From Neobacillus sp. WH10 (GTDB taxonomy: Bacteria > Bacillota > Bacilli > Bacillales > Cytobacillaceae), in contig NZ_CP126110.1 of assembly GCF_030123405.1 (NCBI RefSeq), positions 4,340,001-4,404,000 on the forward strand: DNA of 64,000 bases, in the 5' to 3' direction. Positions 34,078-42,758 of the stretch are shown piece after piece. The notes under the pieces are model-generated. The model did not search any database. It saw nothing but the letters and a program-made list of their open reading frames with translations, and was not told where the DNA came from. The position numbers and the translations under genes are program-made. How positions within the stretch are numbered: the first letter of the stretch is position 1; each line of letters begins with the position of its first letter.

Positions 34078-35139
34078 ATGACAAACACGAGTAAAAAGTA
34101 CATTGGTTATATTGGAACGTATACAAAAGGGGAAAGTAAAGGGATTTACTCTTTTACCTTTGACCCTCATATAGCAAAGATAGAAAATATTAAGGTCGCG
34201 GCACAGATAGAAAATCCTACATATTTAACTATCAGTAAGGACCAACGCTACCTTTATTCTGTCATAAAAAAGGGCGAAGATGGTGGTGTGGCTGCTTTTT
34301 CCATAAGTGAAGACGGCACTCTTACAGACATTAACAGTGACGTGCTTGCCGGATCACCGCCTTGTTATGTAAGTGTTGACAGCCAAAACAGCTATGTGTT
34401 CAGCGCAAACTACCATAAAGGATTAGTCGATTCCCGCATCATTAATCAGGAGGATGGTTCTATCCAGCCCGTGGCGTCTGTGATTAAGCATGAAGGCTCT
34501 GGACCAGACCCTCGCCAGGAAAAACCTCATTCCCATTATGTGGAGCTTACACCTGATGAAAAATATCTAGCGGTGGTTGAATTAGGCATTGATGCCCTAA
34601 TTACATATTCCGTGGAGGATGACGGCACACTTACAAAAGCAAACTTCTTGCCATTAAAAGCTGGCAGTGGCCCAAGGCATTTGGTTTTTCACCCCAATGG
34701 TAAGTTTGCTTACATCATGACCGAATTCAGCTCTGAAGTCATCGTTTTAACATACTATGAGAAAGATGGCCATTTTACTGAAAAACAATATATCTCCACA
34801 TTGCCTGCTAGTTTCACGGAAAATAATCAAGGCAGTGCGATTCATATTTCTTCTGATGGACGCTTTATTTATGCAGGCAATCGCGGACATAATAGCATCG
34901 CTGTATTTAGTGTAAACCAGGAATCGGGAGAGCTTAACTTTGTGGAACATGTTTCCACTGAAGGGGATTGGCCGAGGGATTTTGAATTAGACCCGTCCGA
35001 AAAATTCATTGTAGCTTCGAATCAGGAATCGGGTAATCTTGTGTTATTTTCACGGGATAAGAATTCAGGCAAGCTTACTTTAATTCAATCAGATATTGCT
35101 GTGCCATATCCAGTTTGTGTAAAGTTTTTACATGAATAG
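34078..35139 (+). CDS. lactonase family seven-bladed beta-propeller (6-phosphogluconolactonase-like)
   Basis: This 353-residue cytoplasmic protein shows repeated propeller phrases (GPRHLVFHPNGKFAYI, IHISSDGRFIYAGNR, WPRDFELDPSEKFIVASNQ) of the lactonase family. B. subtilis YkgB, a 6-phosphogluconolactonase, is the closest known functional relative I recall. It would hydrolyse 6-phosphogluconolactone in the pentose phosphate pathway, though related members act on other lactones. CAAGGAG lies 8 bases before the ATG. It stands alone. Confidence 0.85.
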   Translation: MTNTSKKYIGYIGTYTKGESKGIYSFTFDPHIAKIENIKVAAQIENPTYLTISKDQRYLYSVIKKGEDGGVAAFSISEDGTLTDINSDVLAGSPPCYVSVDSQNSYVFSANYHKGLVDSRIINQEDGSIQPVASVIKHEGSGPDPRQEKPHSHYVELTPDEKYLAVVELGIDALITYSVEDDGTLTKANFLPLKAGSGPRHLVFHPNGKFAYIMTEFSSEVIVLTYYEKDGHFTEKQYISTLPASFTENNQGSAIHISSDGRFIYAGNRGHNSIAVFSVNQESGELNFVEHVSTEGDWPRDFELDPSEKFIVASNQESGNLVLFSRDKNSGKLTLIQSDIAVPYPVCVKFLHE

Positions 35140-35261
35140 GGACCTTACTGGATAAGAAAAATGTCTAACCTGGTTTTAAAAAACCTTTCAGGCATAAGGT
35201 GTAAAAAGAGTGAATCCGTGACAATCTAAAGAGGACGTATGTCGTAAAGGATGTGTCCTAA

Positions 35262-35966
35262 TTGCATTTTTTCCATAGCCAGGAATCTTTAACGATATTA
35301 GAGTGGATATTAAGAGCAGCAGTCTCTTTTATATTTGTAATCTTAACTGTGAAAATAATGGGTACTCGTGCCATTTCACAATTAAGATTACTTGATTTTG
35401 TTATCGCGTTAATCCTTGGAAACATCATTGCCCATCCCTTATCGGACCAAAGAATTGGATTAAAGGGATCAGTGATCACAACAATTATCATCGTAATGCT
35501 GTATTTGCTAGGCATTTTTTTGAGTTTAAAATGGCCAGGGCTACGAAAAGCCATTAATTCTGCCCCTTTCCCACTTATTAAGGAAGGAGAAATCCTATAT
35601 AAAGGGTTAAAACGGGCCAGAATATCAATCGATGATTTATTGGCGGAATTGCGGAAAGAAAAAATTGAGGACGTTAAAAAAGTAGCGTTAGCCTTATGGG
35701 AATCTGATGGAGAGATCTCCTTTTTCTTGGACCCGCAATTTGAAGCTATTACACCGTCATTCTATCAGCTTCAAACTGAACCATTTGATCTCCCGCAGAC
35801 GATAATAAGAGAAGGAAGGATTGACTTTTCTGTTTTGCAACACATAAATAAAGAAGAAGACTGGCTTGTGAACACTTTAAAGTCCCAACATCAAACAGAT
35901 GTTCATGATGTTTTACTAGCGACTATTGACCGTAAGGCCAGCTTGAACGTATTTTTATATAAATAA
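35262..35966 (+). CDS. DUF421 (YetF-type) membrane protein
   Basis: This 234-residue protein has three N-terminal membrane segments (about 15-90) containing MGTRAISQLRLLDFVIALILGN, then a cytoplasmic part with PLIKEGEILYKGLKRARIS and LLAELRKEKIEDV, the hallmark pattern of the YetF/YrbG DUF421 family. These proteins are spore or vegetative membrane proteins of unknown detailed function. The start is TTG at 35262; no ATG fits and the ribosome site (AAAGGA) is modest. Confidence 0.88.
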   Translation: MHFFHSQESLTILEWILRAAVSFIFVILTVKIMGTRAISQLRLLDFVIALILGNIIAHPLSDQRIGLKGSVITTIIIVMLYLLGIFLSLKWPGLRKAINSAPFPLIKEGEILYKGLKRARISIDDLLAELRKEKIEDVKKVALALWESDGEISFFLDPQFEAITPSFYQLQTEPFDLPQTIIREGRIDFSVLQHINKEEDWLVNTLKSQHQTDVHDVLLATIDRKASLNVFLYK

Positions 35967-35983
35967 TTTCTTAATACCTATTA

Positions 35984-36017
35984 GACCCACATATTAAAAA
36001 ATTCTTATTCGTGGGTC
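35984..36017 (+). terminator. possible terminator after the DUF421 gene
   Basis: GACCCAC and GTGGGTC form a seven-bp stem with a 20-base AT-rich loop; no T run follows, so it may be only a 3' hairpin. Confidence 0.4.
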
Positions 36018-36048
36018 GGATGATAATTCTGCTACTTCTGTTTCATGA

Positions 36049-36504
36049 TTAAACAGTAGAGCTTATTTTTCTCAAAAATACTCCAAATCGTGAATTTTTA
36101 TTTATAAAATAACTTTTATGGATAATCCACCACATCACAATGATTCCAATTATGTCCTTAATAAGGTCGCCCATTGAAAAGGTTCTGAATGGAACAAAAA
36201 TTTGATGTATTTCATCAATCAGGCTATAGGAGACGGAGAGAGTAATCGAGATTAACTCCTTACCTTTTCCAATTTCTCCAAAACTAAGAAAGGCCAAAAT
36301 AAAAAATAAATAAAGTAAACCGAATTCAAAAAGATGTGCTAGTTCGAAACCAATTCCGATCATGATCAATATAGGCAAACTTATATGGAAAGGAAGATTA
36401 CCAACTGATTCTGGGTTAAAGAAACTGGACTGGAGCCAAATAAATAACATGTAGCAAATAGGAACAATCCTTAAAAAAAGTCGATTTTTCAAAAAATCTA
36501 TCAT
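36049..36504 (-). CDS. VanZ-like family membrane protein
   Basis: This 151-residue protein has four or five hydrophobic segments. SYSLIDEIHQIFVPFRTFSMGDLIKDIIG is the VanZ signature in its usual place near the C-terminus (DE.HQ..VP.R...D...D..G). VanZ-like proteins are common in Bacillus; some alter sensitivity to glycopeptides or lipoglycopeptides, but most are of unknown role. It is a single gene with no resistance genes nearby. The ATG has a weak site (AGGACGATATTATG). Confidence 0.85.
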   Translation of the reverse strand: MIDFLKNRLFLRIVPICYMLFIWLQSSFFNPESVGNLPFHISLPILIMIGIGFELAHLFEFGLLYLFFILAFLSFGEIGKGKELISITLSVSYSLIDEIHQIFVPFRTFSMGDLIKDIIGIIVMWWIIHKSYFINKNSRFGVFLRKISSTV

Positions 36505-36595
36505 AATATCGTCCTTTGTTTTTATTTTTTGTTAAATATCGCTATTTCAATTTAATATATCATTTTTCTTCTTTATTAATTTTTATAAATTAAAA

Positions 36596-36622
36596 TGACA
36601 CTCCAAGAAAGTGAGTGTCATC
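36596..36622 (-). terminator. hairpin at the distal end of the polysaccharide locus
   Basis: TGACACTC and GAGTGTCA form a perfect stem with an 11-base loop. On the minus strand it is followed by TTTTAATTT, so it could end the polysaccharide transcripts. Confidence 0.6.
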
Positions 36623-36750
36623 TTGATAGTTTCTATTTATTCCTTAATTACTCAAACTTCGCACCTAAATAATTATGCGCAACACTCGGTTCTTTAGGAA
36701 TCCTCCCAGATTCTATTTTGTCCTTGACAAAATCCTTTATAAATACAAAA

Positions 36751-36888
36751 AGCACCTCGTTCTTTGGTATAGTGGATTTGACGAGAATACACTACCAAAC
36801 AGAAGAGGTGCTTCCTATATGATAGATCATAATGACCAAAACAATTGAAATCTTCCACTATCTTAAACTGAATACCCACTTTCATTAG
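36751..36888 (+). mobile_element. insertion-sequence relic: leader hairpin and first codons of a transposase
   Basis: A long imperfect palindrome (36751-36774 with 36790-36813, arms ending in AGCACCTC/GAGGTGCT) sits directly before ATG codons. Its right arm holds the GAGGTG ribosome site. A TTGACA lies at 36724-36729. After it an 18-codon frame from 36832 reads MTKTIEIFHYLKLNTHFH and stops; it overlaps the end of the next gene. The layout resembles the 5' leader of some insertion sequences, where read-through RNA folds and hides the ribosome site. No transposase body remains. The family is not certain. The surrounding 36505-36884 holds no other gene. Confidence 0.45.
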
Positions 36889-37877
36889 ATTTTATCAATT
36901 CTATTTAATCTCTTAGAGGTAAGCAGCATAACATCATCAAACTTGATCATTACTGAACCTTCAGAATAATTCCCAATTTCAGCCTTATTAGTAAATCCAT
37001 TTAGATTATTTATTATATTTCTAACAAAGTTTTGCCCTGCTTCATGTGCATGAGGATACCCACCGCCAAATCTTGGATTTATTTCTGAAATAATGTACCC
37101 TAAATCAGTTTTAAAACAATCAATATCAATCGGTCCAATCGGACCTAGGACTTTTATTAGCTTTTCAATTAACTTAAGTAAACTTTCATCGTTTACAGCA
37201 ATAGATTTGTCTGTTTCTCCAGCTCTCATCCTTATTTTTCTTTTACAAAAAATATTCGTTGCCTTTTTACTTAATAAATCAACATAGCAATCAACGCCGT
37301 ATTCATTTCCTTGTATTAACGGCTGTACAATTAATTCACTATTTTCTTTCCAAAGAGTGAATAGTTCCTCAATTGAATTAATGATTGAAATTCCAATACT
37401 GGCACTACCCATTCTGGGCTTCAAAATTAATGGAAACGTTAAGCGATTATTTTCAAGATCAGCTACTATTTCATTTATCATTAAGTAGGTTGGGATTGCT
37501 GGAAAATTATGTTTTTGAAGAAATTTAAATGTAAGATATTTATCAAAGCAAATTTTTACAACATCTTTATCTGAAACGATAACTTTAATATGCTCTTTTT
37601 CAAACTCCTCTTTATACTCTGCTAGTAAACTTAATTCCGAGTCAATAAGGCTCAAGATTGCGTTAATTTCATGTTTTTTGCATAATTGTTTAATATGATG
37701 TAAATATTCCGGTTCGGTGATAAGTGGAACGATTTCTGCATGATCTGCAAGATGTAAGACTGGGGCTGTTGGATCACAATCTATTGCTATTACCTTGCCG
37801 CCAAATTTACTTAGCTCCTCTTTAAAATAACTGACTAATTTTACTCTCCTGCCTGCACTGCATAATAAAATATTCAT
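36885..37877 (-). CDS. ATP-grasp protein (PylC/carbamoyl-phosphate-synthase-like)
   Basis: This 330-residue protein has an N-terminal pre-ATP-grasp fold (MNILLCSAGRRVKLVSYFK, AIDCDPTAPVL) and an ATP-grasp core. FPLILKPRMGSASIGI supplies the ATP-binding Lys, IVQPLIQGNEYGVD follows, and ISEINPRFGGGYPHA provides the metal-binding Glu and Asn. Such enzymes join a carboxylate to an amine through an acyl phosphate. It is the last gene of the polysaccharide locus, after a PLP decarboxylase-like gene, so it may help make or attach an amino-acid decoration. The substrate is unknown. Confidence 0.85.
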   Translation of the reverse strand: MNILLCSAGRRVKLVSYFKEELSKFGGKVIAIDCDPTAPVLHLADHAEIVPLITEPEYLHHIKQLCKKHEINAILSLIDSELSLLAEYKEEFEKEHIKVIVSDKDVVKICFDKYLTFKFLQKHNFPAIPTYLMINEIVADLENNRLTFPLILKPRMGSASIGISIINSIEELFTLWKENSELIVQPLIQGNEYGVDCYVDLLSKKATNIFCKRKIRMRAGETDKSIAVNDESLLKLIEKLIKVLGPIGPIDIDCFKTDLGYIISEINPRFGGGYPHAHEAGQNFVRNIINNLNGFTNKAEIGNYSEGSVMIKFDDVMLLTSKRLNRIDKI

Positions 37878-37899
37878 TAAACATCCCTCTAATTCTTAT

Positions 37900-39150
37900 T
37901 TAAAAAATATAAAGGTCTTCATTAAAAAACTCCTTTAAACTTTCTTTTTTGCGAACTACAAAATATTCATTGCAGTCAAATGCTACAATGCCTGGTCTTT
38001 CTTTAATAAATGGCGGGTTAAAAACAATCGTATAAGCCCCGACATTTTTGAAAATGATATAATCATCTCTCGTAGGCAATTCTCCCTGAACATCATACGC
38101 TAAGTGATCTTTTTCCATACAGGTATAACCTACTATGTTATAAATTTCCATTTGCTTCAAATCATGACATTGCTTCACGATTTGCATAGGAAGATTTCGT
38201 TTATGCATGGTGGGTTTAATATTGTGGACACTACCATCTATTAGGACAAAATATTTATCTTGAACTTTTTTTGCTTCAATAACCTTTGTAATGAATGTAA
38301 ATGCATTGGCTACCATAGAGACTCCAGGTTCTAATATTAAATAAGGTTTTCGTTCTTTTTCCCTAAACTCAGTGTTCATGACAGAACAAACTGCTTCTGC
38401 ATAATCATCGAAACTAGGGGTTTTCAGGTTGAAGGCAGCCGGCATATCTCCATAAATTCCTCCCCCTATGTCTATATATTCAACTGAATCCCCAATATAT
38501 TGTTTTGCTAAACTACATAGACCCTTTGTTATGTTACGATACGTTTCGGTCTTCCTATCTCTTGTAGAAAAATGACCATGCAATCCAACGATATGAATAT
38601 TTTCTAATTTCTTAAGCTCTTGAACAGCATGTTGAAAATTTCCATTAGAAACACAGATTCCAAATCGGCTTATATCATATCCTTCTTGAAGGACCTTTTG
38701 TCCATTATTAGAAATATCAAAGTTTACCCTAAGCCCAACTTTTACGTGCTTATTTTGATTTTTCAAACAATACTTTGTTACATAATCTATTTCATAAAGT
38801 GAATCAATATTTAATATGCTTCCTTGATCCTTGGCAGTTTCAATATCTTCGTACGTTTTTAATGGTCCGTTAAAGATAATTTTCTCAGGATCAACCCCTA
38901 TTTTTATGGCTAAATCATACTCTAATCTAGAAACAACCTCAGCATATGCACCTAACTTAATCATCTCTTTACATAAATAAGGTAAATAATTTGTTTTATA
39001 TGAATAACCTATAATAAAGTTTTCGTATCTACTTCTAAAAGCGTTATCAATTTTTTTATAATTGTTCCTTATTTTATTGATATCCAGTAAGTAAAATGAA
39101 GACCCAAACTCTTCATCTAGTTCTTTAATTTGATAGTAATCTAAAAACAT
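37900..39150 (-). CDS. PLP-dependent diaminopimelate/ornithine decarboxylase-like protein
   Basis: This 416-residue protein is of the fold-type III (alanine-racemase-like) group. The PLP Lys is in IGYSYKTNYLP, the phosphate-binding glycines in YIDIGGGIYGD, and EPGVSMVANA contains a barrel glutamate. C-terminal GYTCMEKDHLAYD resembles the conserved GxxCxxxD active-site motif of lysine and ornithine decarboxylases. It lacks the clear features of biosynthetic LysA and lies among polysaccharide genes between two ATP-grasp genes. It may make a decarboxylated or epimerised amino acid used as a substituent. A terminator-like hairpin separates it from the upstream gene. Confidence 0.85.
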   Translation of the reverse strand: MFLDYYQIKELDEEFGSSFYLLDINKIRNNYKKIDNAFRSRYENFIIGYSYKTNYLPYLCKEMIKLGAYAEVVSRLEYDLAIKIGVDPEKIIFNGPLKTYEDIETAKDQGSILNIDSLYEIDYVTKYCLKNQNKHVKVGLRVNFDISNNGQKVLQEGYDISRFGICVSNGNFQHAVQELKKLENIHIVGLHGHFSTRDRKTETYRNITKGLCSLAKQYIGDSVEYIDIGGGIYGDMPAAFNLKTPSFDDYAEAVCSVMNTEFREKERKPYLILEPGVSMVANAFTFITKVIEAKKVQDKYFVLIDGSVHNIKPTMHKRNLPMQIVKQCHDLKQMEIYNIVGYTCMEKDHLAYDVQGELPTRDDYIIFKNVGAYTIVFNPPFIKERPGIVAFDCNEYFVVRKKESLKEFFNEDLYIF

Positions 39151-39217
39151 ACCTATCAGCTCACTTTAATCTTAGAAATGTTTAATAAAATTCCCCTAAA
39201 ATATGTTAATAAAAATA

Positions 39218-39246
39218 AACCACAACGTAATCATTACTTTGTGGCT
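39218..39246 (-). terminator. terminator-like hairpin inside the polysaccharide locus
   Basis: AACCACAA/TTTGTGGCT with an inner GTAAT/ATTAC forms a long hairpin. On the minus strand it is followed by TTTATTTTTATT. It lies between two ATP-grasp-module genes. Confidence 0.65.
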
Positions 39247-39257
39247 CAAATTTTTTA

Positions 39258-40322
39258 TTATTGGATTAATTTGTGAATTTCTTCCTCTGTTGTTAGTAAA
39301 GGTTCCCTATCCATGTCTCTAATCCAGAGCAAGCCATCTGGTAATGGATTGATTTTCTTCTCGAGGATCGGAAACTTCTGATATAGGATAATATCTTTGT
39401 AAATTTCAGGCATATTAAGTCCAGCCTCTGTAAAGAAGTAACAAGTGGTAAAAAGGCGCATATTAATTTCTGTAGGATTTGGAATATCATTTTGATCATA
39501 TGTCATATCTACTCCATAAATTCCATGAGGCTTTTTATCAATTGCAAATATTGTATCTATTGCGATTCTATTGACATGTTCATTAGAGTACGTTTCTCCC
39601 ACTTCAGTTACTCCAGTAACACCGGATAAATTACGATTTCGAAATCCCCAAGAATTTCTCTTCCTTGTCTGCGCAACAACAAGTTCTCCTTCATACCAAA
39701 TGGAAAGCCAAGTTACTGTTTTAGTAGATTGGAGTAATTCCGAAACGGTAAAAGTCCCCCAACCTTTATATGTGTCAATCCAGTTTTTAGCAAACTCATA
39801 GTTACTGGTTGGTAAAGCACCCCTGCCACCCGCTCCAACTGTTGCTCTTAACCAGACTTTTCCTTCTTTGTCCCCAAGGTTAGATAATGCTTTTTTTAAA
39901 TCTGATATATCATTTATTATCATTGTCTTAGGAACTTTAATCCCTTCTGCTTGCCAGATTTTATATGATTCAAATTTATCTGTACACTTTTCAATTACCC
40001 CATGCCTGGGTATATACAATTTTGTTCCTAATGCATTTATGTCATCGCGAAATTTTGAAATTTCTAAGATCTCTTTATCATTCATGATAACAGCAAGACC
40101 TGGCTTTTCTTTTTCCAAAATCCTCAAAAAAGACTTTTTATAATCTTTCCCTAATACATATTCATAAGGTATATGACGTTTTGTTTGAGCTTTAGAAGTA
40201 ATAAGATGTAACGGATTTCTTGCCACGCCAATTATCTCTTCCTTGATTAACGATTTATTTAACGACTTTATAACATTTTCAGAAGGGGCCAAACCAACAT
40301 CAGTTATTAAAATTTTTTCCAT
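39258..40322 (-). CDS. ATP-grasp domain protein
   Basis: This 354-residue protein has a Rossmann-like N-terminus (MEKILITDVGLAPSENVIKSL) and an ATP-grasp core with KVWLRATVGAGGRGAL (ATP-binding loop), FTVSELLQ, and NPTEINMRLFTT (metal ligands Glu and Asn). It differs clearly from the other ATP-grasp gene in the locus. The expected chemistry is ATP-driven ligation of a carboxylate to an amine or other nucleophile. The partner substrate is unknown. TGAGGTG precedes the ATG. Confidence 0.82.
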   Translation of the reverse strand: MEKILITDVGLAPSENVIKSLNKSLIKEEIIGVARNPLHLITSKAQTKRHIPYEYVLGKDYKKSFLRILEKEKPGLAVIMNDKEILEISKFRDDINALGTKLYIPRHGVIEKCTDKFESYKIWQAEGIKVPKTMIINDISDLKKALSNLGDKEGKVWLRATVGAGGRGALPTSNYEFAKNWIDTYKGWGTFTVSELLQSTKTVTWLSIWYEGELVVAQTRKRNSWGFRNRNLSGVTGVTEVGETYSNEHVNRIAIDTIFAIDKKPHGIYGVDMTYDQNDIPNPTEINMRLFTTCYFFTEAGLNMPEIYKDIILYQKFPILEKKINPLPDGLLWIRDMDREPLLTTEEEIHKLIQ

Positions 40323-40386
40323 TCTAACACCTCATCATTTCAATGATTATTGTATTGCTATTAGAGTTTTTTCCAATTTTTTATAA

Positions 40387-41202
40387 CTAATGATTATTTT
40401 GAGAAACCTGATTAAGTGGATGATTATAAAGAAAAAAATATTGCCTTCTCTTTCCGATAATTTTTGGCTCCATGATTTTGAAGTCAGTTCCATTTAAAGC
40501 ATGAATAGCATTTTCCTCAAGATACTTTCGATAATCCGGAGAATAATTTTTTTCAACATAACGATAAGAACTTATAAGTTCAAATTTACGACGTATATAA
40601 TGATGAGCATCTGATGCAATAAAATGAACAAGATCATGTTCTAATAAATGCAGCGAGAAATTCTTTAATCGTCTGCCGTATACTCCTGTAAAATTACCCG
40701 AAGTAATCTGGACTAAAATACCACGTTTAACCAATTCATAAATTTTTGCTGGATTTTTTCTCAATATCCTGTTCCTTTCAGGATGTGCAAGGATAGGAAT
40801 AAAGCCTTTCTTTTTTAAGTAATATAGAACTTCTTCGGTATGAGTTGGATAGAAATGACTTGGTAGTTCTATTAGCAAATATTTTCCCGTATTGTTTAAG
40901 GTTAAAAAATGTTCATTGTCATTTTCTATATCATTTTGGATATTTTCATGTAAATGAAATTCCATTCCGGGGTAAATCGTTAACGGAACTTCATGTTCTA
41001 TTAATATTTTGTTGGCCTTTTCCACCTTAGATAATATAGTAGAAGGCTCATTTTCATAACTTTGAAGTTTATGATGAGGAGTCGCAATAACATGGTTTAT
41101 CCCTGATTCTACTGCTTGCTTGGCTAATAATATCATTTCTTCCTTGTTTTTGGGTCCATCATCAACTTCATAAAGAATATGGTTATGAATATCAACCAAC
41201 AT
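40387..41202 (-). CDS. CpsB/YwqE-type tyrosine-protein phosphatase (second copy)
   Basis: This 271-residue PHP-fold phosphatase carries MLVDIHNHILYEVDDGPKN, IATPHHKLQSYEN, YPGMEFHLHENI, LAHPERNR and FIASDAHH, the metal-binding His, Asp and Glu motifs of CpsB/CapC enzymes that dephosphorylate the capsule tyrosine kinase. It is about 17 residues longer than the copy at 56211-56975. The two share many stretches. It lies about 16 kb from the kinase gene, at the other end of the locus, beside ATP-grasp genes. Confidence 0.93.
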   Translation of the reverse strand: MLVDIHNHILYEVDDGPKNKEEMILLAKQAVESGINHVIATPHHKLQSYENEPSTILSKVEKANKILIEHEVPLTIYPGMEFHLHENIQNDIENDNEHFLTLNNTGKYLLIELPSHFYPTHTEEVLYYLKKKGFIPILAHPERNRILRKNPAKIYELVKRGILVQITSGNFTGVYGRRLKNFSLHLLEHDLVHFIASDAHHYIRRKFELISSYRYVEKNYSPDYRKYLEENAIHALNGTDFKIMEPKIIGKRRQYFFLYNHPLNQVSQNNH

Positions 41203-41314
41203 AATGGCTCACCTTCCTATTTCATTTAAATGATATTTATTATCACGCTGTTATATTCTGCCATAAATGAATATTTTTATATTTTCCAAGATTAAAGAAA
41301 TAAAAATTTAGCTC

Positions 41315-41902
41315 CTACATTCCTTTATAGCGATCCATACTATAGTGATTTTTGGCACTAACTCCTTCTTTTTTCAGGACTTTTTTAATTGTTAAAGCTA
41401 ATATTTTAAAATCGAGTAAAAGAGATTGATTTTGAACATACCAAATATCTAATTTGAATTTTTCCTCCCAATCAATTAAATTCCGACCGTTTATTTGAGC
41501 CCATCCGGTAATTCCTGGTTTAACATTATGCCTTCTGGCCTGTTCTTTTGTATATAGCTGGAGGTATTCCATTAATAATGGACGTGGTCCAACTAAACTT
41601 AAATCTCCTTTTATAACATTAAAAATCTGCGGTAATTCATCCAGACTATATTTCCTTAAAAATATTCCCAGCTTTGTTAAGCGTAACTCCCCTGGAAGCA
41701 TTTTCCCATCTTTATCCTTTTTATCAATCATAGTTCGAAACTTATAAATATAAAAAGGGTTTCCAAAAAGTCCTGGTCGAATTTGCTTAAACAAAATGGG
41801 TGAGCCCATCCTTATTCGAATTATCAATCCGATAATTAACATTAAGGGTAAAAAGATTATGAGTAATATTGTTGAACCAAACAAGTCTATAAATCTCTTC
41901 AA
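41315..41902 (-). CDS. undecaprenyl-phosphate sugar-1-phosphate transferase (PglC/EpsL type)
   Basis: This 195-residue small initiating transferase has one N-terminal hydrophobic hairpin, then the catalytic segments KFRTMID, SLDELPQIFNVIKGDLSLVGPRPLL and KPGITGWAQINGR. It moves a sugar phosphate from UDP-sugar to undecaprenyl phosphate at the inner membrane face, starting each repeat unit. The short monotopic form typically takes UDP-diacetylbacillosamine-like sugars, which fits the dehydratase and aminotransferase in this locus. TTG start eight bases after GGAGG. The sugar formyltransferase is immediately upstream. Confidence 0.92.
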   Translation of the reverse strand: MKRFIDLFGSTILLIIFLPLMLIIGLIIRIRMGSPILFKQIRPGLFGNPFYIYKFRTMIDKKDKDGKMLPGELRLTKLGIFLRKYSLDELPQIFNVIKGDLSLVGPRPLLMEYLQLYTKEQARRHNVKPGITGWAQINGRNLIDWEEKFKLDIWYVQNQSLLLDFKILALTIKKVLKKEGVSAKNHYSMDRYKGM

Positions 41903-41919
41903 ACTAAATACCTCCTTAA

Positions 41920-42741
41920 TTAAAGGATTAGAAAATCTTCATAATCAATAGGAGTCATATACCCGTCACTAAGTCTAATTTCACCTTCACTTTTATTCGT
42001 AGAAGCAGACCAGATTCTTATTAATTTATCCTTATATTTATAAAAAGCACCAGGATATGGATGTGTGACTGCTCTAACTAATTTATCAGCTTCATCCATC
42101 GTCATGCTATTTAAAATTTCACCATCTTCAGGTTTCCTACCCGGCCAAACGGTAGCCGCAGAATCATCCTGAATTTGTGGTTCAAGTGTGTCGTTGACAA
42201 TAGCATCCCAATAGCGTGAAATGAGAGCTATATGTGCCTCATCTATCTTCTTATATAAGCTAGTTGCATTTTCAGTAGGTGATATACCTACCTTTACTTG
42301 GCCAAGAATTGGCCCTGTATCAGCACCTTCTTCTAATTTGAAGAGAGTAACCCCTGTTTCATTCAAACCCATTAAAATCGCCCAAGGTATCGCTGCCCTT
42401 CCACGTCCCCTAGGAAGTAAGGTTGGATGCATTCCGATACAGCCTTTAGCAGGTGAAGACAAAAGTTCAGCCTTAGCTATTTGTGACCATCCAATTATAA
42501 ACAACCAATCAATTTTGTATTCTTTAATAAGATCTATCACATCAGGTTGATTGATATTTTTTATTTTATATAGTGGTATATTATGCTTCATTTCAAAATC
42601 ATCCAGATATACTCTTCCTGATTTATGACGTGCAAGATTATCTTGAAGTGTTATTAAAAGTTCAAGTTTACCACCAATTCGATATATTTCTTCTATACAA
42701 CTTAATCCTAATTTAACTACAGTTACAAACCCAATTCGCAC
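41920..42741 (-). CDS. sugar N-formyltransferase-like protein
   Basis: This 273-residue protein resembles the formyltransferase domain of ArnA and other sugar N-formyltransferases. It shows HPTLLPRGRGRAAIPWAI and ETGVTLFKLEEGADTGPI, then a C-terminal domain with AVTHPYPGAFYKYKDKLIRIW. The catalytic His 105 and Asp 141 are kept. The Asn expected two residues before the His (NxH) is Gly 103 (GMH). It probably transfers a formyl group from N10-formyl-tetrahydrofolate to the 4-amino group made by the aminotransferase. No acetyltransferase for that position was found in the locus. GTG start after GGAG. Confidence 0.85.
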   Translation of the reverse strand: MRIGFVTVVKLGLSCIEEIYRIGGKLELLITLQDNLARHKSGRVYLDDFEMKHNIPLYKIKNINQPDVIDLIKEYKIDWLFIIGWSQIAKAELLSSPAKGCIGMHPTLLPRGRGRAAIPWAILMGLNETGVTLFKLEEGADTGPILGQVKVGISPTENATSLYKKIDEAHIALISRYWDAIVNDTLEPQIQDDSAATVWPGRKPEDGEILNSMTMDEADKLVRAVTHPYPGAFYKYKDKLIRIWSASTNKSEGEIRLSDGYMTPIDYEDFLIL

Positions 42742-42758
42742 AATTCTTCACTCCAAGA

